From: Tidjanibacter sp.
GTDB lineage: Bacteria > Bacteroidota > Bacteroidia > Bacteroidales > Rikenellaceae
Direction: 5' to 3'
Length of the DNA: 32,238 nucleotides
NCBI GenBank assembly: GCA_017631375.1
Contig: JAGBTK010000071.1
Span: 1-32,238, forward strand
In this document: one piece after another, positions 9,106 through 16,462 of the stretch
Layout of the letters: each line of letters starts with the position of its first letter
Numbering within the stretch: the first letter of the stretch is position 1
The notes under the pieces: model-generated
What the model was told of the DNA's origin: nothing
The model's input: the letters and a program-made list of their open reading frames with translations, nothing else
Databases searched by the model: none
Position numbers and translations under genes: made by a program

Positions 9106-10428
9106 ATGAGAGTATTAATGTTCGGTTGGGAGTTTCCTCCGCATATTGCCGGAGGTCTCGGAACAGCCTGCTACGGATTGACACGCAGCCTCGGCAAGTT
9201 GGGAGTAGATGTCAATTTCGTGGTGCCTCGCGCCTATGGTGATGAGGATCAGCGTTTTGTGCGTGTGGTAAATGCGAGCGATGTAAACGCTACCTACACC
9301 TCGGCACCGGTTGACACCGCAGAACAGGAGTTGTGGCGTAGAGTTAAGTTCTACGAGATCGACTCCAATATGGTGCCCTATGTGACTCCTGAGGATTTTG
9401 AGAAGGAGCGCAAGGCATTTGAGGAGAGTGGTTGCAATGCTATCCACAGCCAGATTGGTGGCGATGTGTGGAAGGAGCGCTACACCTTCTCGGGTAAGTA
9501 TGGTGCAAACCTGATGGAGGAGGTAGCACGCTACGCTACCGTTGCTGCACAGGTGGCACGCGACTTGGAGGGTCAGTTTGATGTTATTCACGCTCACGAC
9601 TGGCTCACCTACTATGCAGGTATGGCTGCAAAGCGCGTGTCGGGCAAACCGCTGGTGGTACACATCCACGCAACCGAGTATGACCGAAGTGGCGAGAGTG
9701 TAAACCCTGAGGTTCACGCTATCGAGAAGGCAGGTATGTCGGCTGCCGATATGGTGATGGCTGTGAGCCACCTCACTCGTAACATTGTTATCAACCGCTA
9801 CGGTATCGATCCCAGCAAGGTGGTTACCGTACACAATGCAGTACGCTTTGCCGAGGGTCAGGAGATTGAGGTTGAGCGCGGTGTGAAGGATAAGGTAGTT
9901 ACCTTCCTCGGCCGTATCACCTATCAGAAAGGCCCCGACTACTTTGTAGAGGCAGCTGCTAAGGTGCTCAAGCGCACCAAGAATGTACGCTTTGTGATGG
10001 CGGGTAGTGGCGATATGATGAACCACGTTATCCGTCGTGTGGCTAAGTTGGGCATTGCCGACAAGTTCCACTTCACAGGTTTCCTCCGTGGTGACGATGT
10101 GAAGAAGATGTTTGCAATGAGCGATGTCTATATTATGCCCAGCGTATCGGAGCCTTTCGGTATTTCGCCGTTGGAGGCTATGAAGTCTAATGTTCCCACC
10201 ATCATCTCCAAGCAGTCGGGTGTTGCCGAGGTACTCGACTACGCTATTAAGGTAGACTATTGGGACATCGATGCGATGGCCGATGCAATTTATGGTCTGG
10301 TGACTTATCCCGCACTTGCCCATATTTTTGCCGAGAAAGGCTTGCAGGAGGTTAACGCAATGAAATGGGACAAGGCAGCAGGCGAGGTACTCGATGTGTA
10401 TGAGAAGGCTTGCGCAATGGCCAAGTAA
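9106..10428 (+). CDS. GT4 family glycosyltransferase of the glycogen cluster
   Basis: A 440-residue GT-B fold glycosyltransferase. The N-terminal donor/acceptor motif FPPHIAGGLGTACYGL is at 10-25 and VIHAHDWLTYYAGM at 160-173. In the C-terminal half, GRITYQKGPDYF is at 269-280 and the EX7E pair E349/E357 lies in SEPFGISPLE. There is no signal peptide or membrane segment, so it should be cytosolic. It resembles glycogen synthases loosely (the GGLG motif) but is shorter and is not GT5. Its constant company with a debranching enzyme and a GH57 protein suggests it acts on alpha-glucan, for example in priming, elongation or maltose-phosphate/maltoside transfer. The exact donor and product cannot be told from sequence. 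Confidence 0.85.
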   Translation: MRVLMFGWEFPPHIAGGLGTACYGLTRSLGKLGVDVNFVVPRAYGDEDQRFVRVVNASDVNATYTSAPVDTAEQELWRRVKFYEIDSNMVPYVTPEDFEKERKAFEESGCNAIHSQIGGDVWKERYTFSGKYGANLMEEVARYATVAAQVARDLEGQFDVIHAHDWLTYYAGMAAKRVSGKPLVVHIHATEYDRSGESVNPEVHAIEKAGMSAADMVMAVSHLTRNIVINRYGIDPSKVVTVHNAVRFAEGQEIEVERGVKDKVVTFLGRITYQKGPDYFVEAAAKVLKRTKNVRFVMAGSGDMMNHVIRRVAKLGIADKFHFTGFLRGDDVKKMFAMSDVYIMPSVSEPFGISPLEAMKSNVPTIISKQSGVAEVLDYAIKVDYWDIDAMADAIYGLVTYPALAHIFAEKGLQEVNAMKWDKAAGEVLDVYEKACAMAK

Positions 10429-10460
10429 CGAGAAAACAAAAAAATAAAGAAAACAAAGAT

Positions 10461-11672
10461 ATGAATAAGACAATCTGTTTCCACTTTAATGTGCATCAGC
10501 CCTTGCGACTGAAAACTTACCGATTCTTCAATATGGGTAAGGACCACAACTACCTGGATATGTCGGCTAACCGTGCCGTTGTTCAGCGAGTTGCTGCTGA
10601 CTGCTACCTGCCTATGAACAACCTTCTGCTCGAGATGATTGAGCAGTATCAGGGTGCGTTCAAGGTTAGTTTCTCGATTTCGGGCTTGGCTGTCGAGCAG
10701 CTCAAACACTATGCTCCCGAGGCTTTGGAGAGCTTCAAACAGTTGGCTGCAACCGGTTGCGTTGAGTTCGTGGCTGGTAGTTACTGCCACTCGCTCTCGT
10801 CGCTCGTAGAGGGCAAGGAGTTCGAGCAGGAGGTTAAGGCTGAGGTTGCAATGATTAAGAAGGAGTTCGGTCAGACCCCTACCACCTTCGCAAATACCGA
10901 GCTTATCTACTCGGACGCTATTGGCGACCGTGTGGCTGCTATGGGCTTCAAGGCAATGGTTACCGAGGGTGCTAAGCACGTTTTGGGTTGGAAGAGCGCA
11001 GACTACATCTACGCTAATGCACTCAACCAGAAACTCCGCATCGCACTGCGTAACTATAAACTCAGCGACGATATCAGCCTTAACTTCGGTGGTGGCGCAA
11101 TCAATGCCGACCTCTTTATGGAGTGGCTCGGTGCTACCAATGGCGAGGTTGTTAACCACGTTATGGGTTACGACACCTTTGGCGAGCGTCAGAAGGCATC
11201 GACCGGTATCTTCGACTTTATGAAGGCTCTCGTGGGCAAGGTAGTTGCTGCGGAGGGTATGGAGTTTGCAACCGTAGGCGAGGCTGCAGCAGCACACCAG
11301 CCTATCGGCGTATTGCACTGCCCCCACCCTATGTCGTGGGCTGACGAGGAGCGCGATATCACCGCTTGGCTCGGTAACGAGTTGCAGAACGAGGCTTTCT
11401 CGAAGCTCTACGATATGCAGAGCAATGTAAACAAGTTGGGTAGCGACGACTTCAACTATGTTTGGAACTTTATGAAGGCTTCGGACAACTTCTACTATAT
11501 GGCAACCAAGTGGTTCTCGGATGGCGATGCACAGCACTATGTGAATCCCTACGATTCGAGCTACGCAGCGTTCATCAACTATATGAATGTACTCAGCGAC
11601 TGCCAGATTGAGGTAGAGAAGGCTCTGGAGGAGAAGAAGGCTGCTAAGAAGAAAACAACCAAGACCGCATAG
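10461..11672 (+). CDS. GH57 alpha-amylase-like protein, general-acid residue apparently replaced
   Basis: A 403-residue GH57 (beta/alpha)7-barrel protein that begins MNKTICFHFNVHQPLRL, where HQP is the first conserved region. I prefer the ATG at 10461 over an in-frame ATG at 10410, because the longer form would overlap the GT4 gene and add a lysine-rich leader unlike the family. The nucleophile region FANTELIYSD carries E147. Active alpha-amylases of the family usually have an M-D-Y-E-T-F-G-E-H segment. Here the matching stretch is MGYDTFGER (235-243), with G236 where the catalytic aspartate is expected. The protein may therefore not hydrolyse glucan; D238 could substitute only if the geometry shifts. 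The C-terminus is lysine-rich. It is the last gene of the glycogen unit, 32 bases after the GT4 gene, and probably has a binding or transferase role. Confidence 0.85.
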   Translation: MNKTICFHFNVHQPLRLKTYRFFNMGKDHNYLDMSANRAVVQRVAADCYLPMNNLLLEMIEQYQGAFKVSFSISGLAVEQLKHYAPEALESFKQLAATGCVEFVAGSYCHSLSSLVEGKEFEQEVKAEVAMIKKEFGQTPTTFANTELIYSDAIGDRVAAMGFKAMVTEGAKHVLGWKSADYIYANALNQKLRIALRNYKLSDDISLNFGGGAINADLFMEWLGATNGEVVNHVMGYDTFGERQKASTGIFDFMKALVGKVVAAEGMEFATVGEAAAAHQPIGVLHCPHPMSWADEERDITAWLGNELQNEAFSKLYDMQSNVNKLGSDDFNYVWNFMKASDNFYYMATKWFSDGDAQHYVNPYDSSYAAFINYMNVLSDCQIEVEKALEEKKAAKKKTTKTA

Positions 11673-11705
11673 TTCTCGCTAACCAGCGTCAGATAACTAA
11701 CAAAA

Positions 11706-11745
11706 CAGAGCCGAGAGATATTCGATATCTCTCGGCTCTGTTTTT
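11706..11745. terminator. Bidirectional terminator between GH57 and DUF418 genes
   Basis: A perfect 16-bp stem, CAGAGCCGAGAGATAT (11706-11721) with ATATCTCTCGGCTCTG (11725-11740), has a 3-base loop. It is flanked by TTTTT on the right and AAAA on the left, so it can stop transcription from both convergent units. Confidence 0.9.
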
Positions 11746-11763
11746 ATGATGATTGCAATTGCT

Positions 11764-12945
11764 TTACAACCAAGTAAGTTTGCGCCAGATCGACTCCAGC
11801 GGACCGCGCTTGTGGTTGCGGAACCAGTAGTAGCTGAACACCATCTGCAATACCAGCATACCGGCACCAATAAGTGCGCTGACGGTGTGGCGGCAAGTAA
11901 GGTGGAGAGCCAAGCCCCAGCCGTAGAAGAGGAACGAGCCGAGGATACCCGAGAGGATATAGTTCGAAAGGCTCATCTTGCCGAAGTACGAAATCTTCAT
12001 CAGGTTCTTGCGTGCCTTCTCGCGGTTGTAGAAGAGGAGGACAACGCCTGCCACAATCATCAACATCATAGCGAAGTTCTTCCACATATTGAGCATCACA
12101 TTGAGCGAGTTAGCGATGGTACGGTTCTCTGCCAAGCCGGGGATGAACTCGTATGCAGGCCAGAGCACTGCAAAGCCTACGGTAGCCCACAACAACACCT
12201 TCTTCCAGGTCTGAAGGTTGTTGCCCTCGTTGTAGAGGAGGCGGGTGCGACCGAGGTAGATACCCACGATGAAGAGGTAGATAGTCTGAGTCAGACGACC
12301 ATTCTCAATAGCCCAGAGGAAGTTACAGGGCAGACCCTTCGATACGCTCACCTTGAGGCACTCAAAGAATGAGTCGCCCGCCTGAGCAGCCATCATACCA
12401 CCGAAGTACTGACCCGAGCCGAGGTTCAGCGGGGTGAGTTCGGGATTGAAGAGGGATGCGATGATATATGCAACCTCAATGGGCTGGATGATAAGCAATG
12501 CGAATATAGCCAGCAGCACCTTGTTGGATGCACGAATCAGCGGAATAACGAAGAAACCACAAACTGCATATACGGTCAGGATGTCGCCATTGTAGAAGCA
12601 GAGGTCAAAGAGACCGAAGCAGAAGAGAAGCACCAATCGCCAAGCAAAGCGAAGACGAAAATCCTTACCCTTCTGTGCCTGATTGTCGTGCTGAATAAAG
12701 AAGCTCAGACCGAACATCACAGCAAAGATGGCGTACATCTTACCTGCAAGCACAAAGAAGATTGTATCCCACACACCTTGATCGAGTTTAGCCATAAAGG
12801 GGCTCGCGGGATCGGGGAAACTGTAAAAATTGAAGTGCTCAATCGCGTGGATGAGCAGAATACCTGCCAAGGCAATACCTCGCAACACATCTGCAACATC
12901 GATGCGTGTGTTAGGCAGGGTTGAAGGGGAATAATTACATTTCAT
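11764..12945 (-). CDS. DUF418 (YeiB-like) integral membrane protein
   Basis: A 393-residue polytopic membrane protein with about ten hydrophobic segments. The N-terminal RIDVADVLRGIALAGILLIH matches the start of the DUF418/YeiB family, which is distantly related to acyltransferase-3 type membrane proteins. The C-terminal third (from ISYFGKMSLSNYILSGILGS) carries the family's conserved G-x-M-S-L-S/T-N-Y segment. The substrate is unknown, and an acyl or glycan modification role is only a guess from the superfamily. It is the last gene of the minus-strand operon, 30 bases after the aminotransferase gene, and ends at the bidirectional terminator. Confidence 0.82.
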   Translation of the reverse strand: MKCNYSPSTLPNTRIDVADVLRGIALAGILLIHAIEHFNFYSFPDPASPFMAKLDQGVWDTIFFVLAGKMYAIFAVMFGLSFFIQHDNQAQKGKDFRLRFAWRLVLLFCFGLFDLCFYNGDILTVYAVCGFFVIPLIRASNKVLLAIFALLIIQPIEVAYIIASLFNPELTPLNLGSGQYFGGMMAAQAGDSFFECLKVSVSKGLPCNFLWAIENGRLTQTIYLFIVGIYLGRTRLLYNEGNNLQTWKKVLLWATVGFAVLWPAYEFIPGLAENRTIANSLNVMLNMWKNFAMMLMIVAGVVLLFYNREKARKNLMKISYFGKMSLSNYILSGILGSFLFYGWGLALHLTCRHTVSALIGAGMLVLQMVFSYYWFRNHKRGPLESIWRKLTWL

Positions 12946-12975
12946 TAATTAAGTGATTTGAGTTAGTTATATAGT

Positions 12976-14166
12976 CTATAATCTATCCAAGCATTGACGA
13001 ATCAATACAGCACTATCGCGAATCTCCTCATCGGTGATTGTGAGCGGGGGCGAGATGCGAAAAGCGGTATCGCAATAGAGGAACCAATCGCTGAGGATAC
13101 CCACCTCCTTAAACATTGCCATCATCGCAAACATACGCTCCGACGAGCCGAGTTCAACAGCCAAAAGCAGACCACTGCGACGAATCTCCACCACTGCCGG
13201 ATGGTCGGCAAGCAGTGTTTCGTACAAAGCACCCTTAGCCTCAACCTGCTCAACGAGTTTGTTGTCAAGTATATAGCGTGCTGCCGCCAGACCTGCGGCG
13301 CAGCATACGGGGTGGCCGCCGAAAGTGGAGATATGACCGAGCACAGGGTTGTGAGTGAGGGCCTGCATCACCTCACGGCGCGCAGCAAAGGCACCCAGAG
13401 GCATACCGCCACCCAACGCCTTGGCAAGACAGATGATGTCGGGCACTACGCCATACTTGGCGCAAGCAAACAGCTCGCCCGAGCGACCCATACCCGTCTG
13501 TATCTCGTCAAAGATAAGCATAGTCCCCACCTCGTCGCAACGCTTGCGCAGAGCCTCCAAGTAGCCCTCGGCAGGAGGGATAACACCCGCCTCACCCTGC
13601 ACAGGCTCAACAAGCAGGCAGGCAGTGCGAGTGGTAATCAACTGAATATCATCGAAATTGTTGTATCTAATCTGGCGCACATCAGGGAGTAGCGGACGGA
13701 ATGCACTCTTATGCTCCTCGCCACCCATCATACTCATTGCGCCGTGTGTGGAGCCGTGATAGGCACCCTGCATCGAGATCATCTCAGGGCGACCCGTAAC
13801 GCGCTTTGCCAATTTGAGCGCACCCTCGACAGCCTCAGCACCCGAGTTCAGGAAATAGACCGAGTCGATCTCTCCGGGCAGATGCTCGGCAAGCAGTTTG
13901 GCATACTCAACCTGCGGAGTCTCAACAAGTTCGCCATAGACCATAACGTGCATATAATCACGCGCTTGGCGGCACACCGCCTCAACCACTGCGGGGTTGG
14001 CGTGTCCCACATTACTTACCGACACACCCGAGATAAGGTCGTAGTAGGGCTTACCCTCCGGAGTGTAGAAAAAGACCCCCTCGGCACGCTCTACCTCCAC
14101 CAACATAGGCTCGGGTGAGGTCTGTCCGACATGTTGCAGAAACTGTTTGCGTAAAATCTCACTCAT
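12976..14166 (-). CDS. Class III PLP-dependent aminotransferase (acetylornithine/ornithine aminotransferase-like)
   Basis: A 396-residue fold-type I PLP enzyme. Visible landmarks are LNSGAEAVEGALKLA (phosphate-binding region), GAYHGSTHGAMSMMG, LLVEPVQGEAGV, LIFDEIQTGMGRSG (the Asp that contacts the PLP pyridine nitrogen), and LAKALGGGMPLGAF with the Schiff-base lysine. Family members act on acetylornithine, ornithine, 4-aminobutyrate and similar amines. None of the arginine-biosynthesis genes are nearby, so the substrate cannot be named. The gene overlaps the TrmH-like gene by ATGA, which indicates translational coupling in an otherwise housekeeping operon. Confidence 0.88.
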   Translation of the reverse strand: MSEILRKQFLQHVGQTSPEPMLVEVERAEGVFFYTPEGKPYYDLISGVSVSNVGHANPAVVEAVCRQARDYMHVMVYGELVETPQVEYAKLLAEHLPGEIDSVYFLNSGAEAVEGALKLAKRVTGRPEMISMQGAYHGSTHGAMSMMGGEEHKSAFRPLLPDVRQIRYNNFDDIQLITTRTACLLVEPVQGEAGVIPPAEGYLEALRKRCDEVGTMLIFDEIQTGMGRSGELFACAKYGVVPDIICLAKALGGGMPLGAFAARREVMQALTHNPVLGHISTFGGHPVCCAAGLAAARYILDNKLVEQVEAKGALYETLLADHPAVVEIRRSGLLLAVELGSSERMFAMMAMFKEVGILSDWFLYCDTAFRISPPLTITDEEIRDSAVLIRQCLDRL

Positions 14167-14861
14167 CGCTCTTCTCCATATTTTCGTGCCATAATTCCCT
14201 TTGAGTCCTTGACGCTACGCATCACCCACTCGTAGAGGAGCTGTGCGCGCTCATTGTCCGAGAGTCGCCAATCGAGATTGCTACGACGCAGACGCTCAGA
14301 GAGTTGGTATATCACAATCGCTGCCGATGCCGAGACATTGAGGCTCTCCACAAAGCCACACATCGGTATTCGCAAAAACTCATCGGCAGCCGCCTTTACC
14401 TCATCGCTGATGCCCTCGTGCTCGGTACCGAAGACAAGGCAGAAAGGGCCGGCAGCAATATCGAAGTCCTCAGGAGTGGTATCCTCCAGGTGGGGCGAGG
14501 TGGCAACAATGCGGTAGCCACGCTCTTTGAGTTTGAGAAGCGCACCCTCCGTAGAGCGATATTTATATAGGTCAATCCACTTATCGGTGCCACGCACAAC
14601 ATGGGTGTTAGGGGTGAAACGGCAGATACTCTCCACCGCGTGGAGATCCTGCACGCCAAACGCCTCACAGTGGCGGATAAGGGCACTCGCATTCTGTGAG
14701 TGGTAGGTATTCTCGGCACAAACGGTCATATAACGAGTGCGCGTCGAAGCCACCCTTACCATATTCTCCACGCGCTCGGGGAGCATAAACTCCGACATAT
14801 AGTCGAAACGCTCCTCAAACCATTCGGTCGGTGCGTCAAATCGTCTAACGGTACTTGCCAT
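14163..14861 (-). CDS. TrmH/SpoU-family tRNA (or rRNA) ribose 2'-O-methyltransferase
   Basis: A 232-residue SPOUT-class methyltransferase. The three SpoU motifs are visible: NASALIRHCEAFGVQDLHAVE (motif 1), CLVFGTEHEGISDEV (motif 2) and IPMCGFVESLNVSASAAIVIYQL (motif 3), which together build the trefoil-knot SAM site. The arrangement resembles TrmH, which methylates G18 of tRNAs. The family also includes rRNA enzymes, so the exact target is inferred. The N-terminus overlaps the end of rsgA by 17 bases. Internal starts at residues 22 and 26 are possible, but relatives have a similar N-terminal extension. It sits between rsgA and the aminotransferase gene. Confidence 0.87.
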   Translation of the reverse strand: MASTVRRFDAPTEWFEERFDYMSEFMLPERVENMVRVASTRTRYMTVCAENTYHSQNASALIRHCEAFGVQDLHAVESICRFTPNTHVVRGTDKWIDLYKYRSTEGALLKLKERGYRIVATSPHLEDTTPEDFDIAAGPFCLVFGTEHEGISDEVKAAADEFLRIPMCGFVESLNVSASAAIVIYQLSERLRRSNLDWRLSDNERAQLLYEWVMRSVKDSKGIMARKYGEER

Positions 14862-15765
14862 CTTCGTCCATTATTTTGAGGTAACTCTCGTAGCGGCTGT
14901 ATGCAATACGCCCCTCCTCCACAGCACGCACCACAGCACACGAAGGCTCGTGTGTATGGGTGCAGTTGTAGAAACCACACTCAGGTGCTTCGCGCATAAA
15001 GTCAGGGAAGTAACGACACAGCTCATCGGAGTCGATATCTATCAATCCGAAACCTTTGATACCCGGAGTATCAATAATAGCACCACCTCCTGTCAGGGGA
15101 TAGACGTGCGAAAAGGTGGTGGTGTGGCGACCCTTGTGGTGGGCCTTCGAGATCTCGCCCACCTTCGCCTCGGCAGTAGGCTCTATGGCACGGATGAGGG
15201 TCGATTTACCCACACCCGAGTTGCCCGAGAAGAGCGAAGTACGACCCGAACACATCTGTCGGATTTGCTCCACTCCCTCGCCCTCGGCTGCCGAACACTC
15301 TACAACAGGATAGCCCGCCAGAGTGTAGCTCTCCAAAAAGTCGGCAAGCATCTCCTCCTCACGACGAGCAAGGTCTATCTTGTTAAGCACAATGATAGCG
15401 GGGATGTGGTAGGCCTCGCAGGTGACCAGATAGCGGTCTATGAACTCGCGGTTGGTGGGAGGGTCAAAAAGGGTAACCACGATAAATGCCTGGTCGATAT
15501 TGGCGGCAATGATGTGGCTCTCCTTAGACAGGTTGGAAGCGCGACGAATGATATAGTTGCGTCGCGGCATAAGTTGAGTGATAACCCCCACCCCATCGGG
15601 CTGAATCTCCCACTCAACATCGTCGCCAACCACAGCGGGGTTTGTCGAGCGACGACCATCCAGGCGGATACGCCCACGGATGCGACACTCAATAGTGTTG
15701 CCCTGTTCATCGAGCACCTTATACCAACTGCCCGTACTCTCTATTACCGTTCCGCGCTCTGCCAT
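14845..15765 (-). CDS. rsgA: Ribosome small subunit-dependent GTPase A
   Basis: A 306-residue circularly permuted GTPase that helps late 30S ribosome maturation. An N-terminal OB fold (about 1-70) is followed by the permuted G motifs in the diagnostic order: G4 NKID at 128-131, G1 GNSGVGKST at 181-189, G2 in GRHTTT at 212-217, and G3 DTPG at 232-235. A C-terminal zinc site follows with C263, C268, H270 and C276. All key residues are present. The start codon overlaps the stop of the cvpA-like gene by one base (TAATG), and the end overlaps the TrmH-like gene, so the ribosome/tRNA maintenance genes are co-translated. Confidence 0.96.
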   Translation of the reverse strand: MAERGTVIESTGSWYKVLDEQGNTIECRIRGRIRLDGRRSTNPAVVGDDVEWEIQPDGVGVITQLMPRRNYIIRRASNLSKESHIIAANIDQAFIVVTLFDPPTNREFIDRYLVTCEAYHIPAIIVLNKIDLARREEEMLADFLESYTLAGYPVVECSAAEGEGVEQIRQMCSGRTSLFSGNSGVGKSTLIRAIEPTAEAKVGEISKAHHKGRHTTTFSHVYPLTGGGAIIDTPGIKGFGLIDIDSDELCRYFPDFMREAPECGFYNCTHTHEPSCAVVRAVEEGRIAYSRYESYLKIMDEDGKYR

Positions 15766-16301
15766 TATATCACTTTCGTTCCGTCAATCTTCTCAATACC
15801 CTCTGCCCCCTCGTCAAGAATATCGGAGGCTACATCAAGCAGCAGTGGAAGCACCGCATCCGACACTCGTTGCAGCGGCTCAACCAGCACTGCCTCTTCA
15901 ATAGGCTGAGGATCAACCAAATCCAAATTATTATTTATACGGATAAAAAGTCCCATCGCAAGGCTGGTGAGCACTCCCACCTTAACCAACGACAAGACAA
16001 TCCCGACAAATCTGTCCAAAAAACCCAATCCTGCCACCTTGGCAATAGAGCGTGTAAGGCGACCTATCAGCGCAGCGACCAAGAGTGTCACCAGAAAAAG
16101 CACCACAAAGGCAAGTATTGGAGAAATCTCCTCGTAGCCCAGCCAGCCACCGGCCACCTTGCAGAAACGGAAGCCAAGCCAAAGACCGAGCAACAGACCT
16201 GCCAAATGGCAAGCCTGCACGATAATTCCCTTACGATAGCCACTCACGAGTGCCCACACAAGAAAAATTGCTATGATAACATCATAAATATTGAGTGTCA
16301 T
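15765..16301 (-). CDS. CvpA-family membrane protein
   Basis: A 178-residue inner-membrane protein with about four hydrophobic helices and the family start MTLNIYDVIIAIFLVWALVS followed by GYRKGIIVQ. The GYRKG turn after the first helix is typical of CvpA/colicin V production proteins. The C-terminal 45 residues are acidic and soluble. Its function is poorly defined across bacteria (envelope homeostasis, bile or stress resistance). It is the first gene of the five-gene minus-strand operon, and a sigma-ABfr-like box lies about 55 bases upstream. Confidence 0.85.
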   Translation of the reverse strand: MTLNIYDVIIAIFLVWALVSGYRKGIIVQACHLAGLLLGLWLGFRFCKVAGGWLGYEEISPILAFVVLFLVTLLVAALIGRLTRSIAKVAGLGFLDRFVGIVLSLVKVGVLTSLAMGLFIRINNNLDLVDPQPIEEAVLVEPLQRVSDAVLPLLLDVASDILDEGAEGIEKIDGTKVI

Positions 16302-16357
16302 ACGTTTCTAATCTAAGCAGAGGCTCACGCCCTCCTCACGCCCTCCGTCCGGCTGCA

Positions 16358-16365
16358 CAAAGGTA
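16358..16365 (-). promoter_or_regulatory. Probable -7 box of the cvpA-rsgA operon promoter
   Basis: Reads TACCTTTG on the minus strand, an exact TAnnTTTG. A TTTCG sequence about 20 bases upstream (16385-16389) is a weak -33 candidate. The start site would lie near 16352, with a leader of about 50 bases. It is divergent from the GH2 promoter about 60 bases away. Confidence 0.65.
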
Positions 16366-16426
16366 CAAAATTGGACGGTGGGTGCGAAAGATACTCTATA
16401 AATTTTCACGAAAATAGTATTTTTTT

Positions 16427-16434
16427 TACCTTTG
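16427..16434 (+). promoter_or_regulatory. Probable -7 box of the GH2 gene promoter
   Basis: TACCTTTG, an exact TAnnTTTG, lies 28 bases before the ATG at 16463. No clean TTTG is seen at -33. It has the same core as the divergent cvpA promoter. Confidence 0.65.
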
Positions 16435-16462
16435 TCAAAACAAGAGTCAAACCCCGGACACT

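Noticed and set aside
10410..10460. Upstream in-frame start for the GH57 gene
   Set aside because: It would overlap the GT4 coding region and add a Lys/Asn-rich stretch unlike the family, which begins a few residues before FHFNVHQP.
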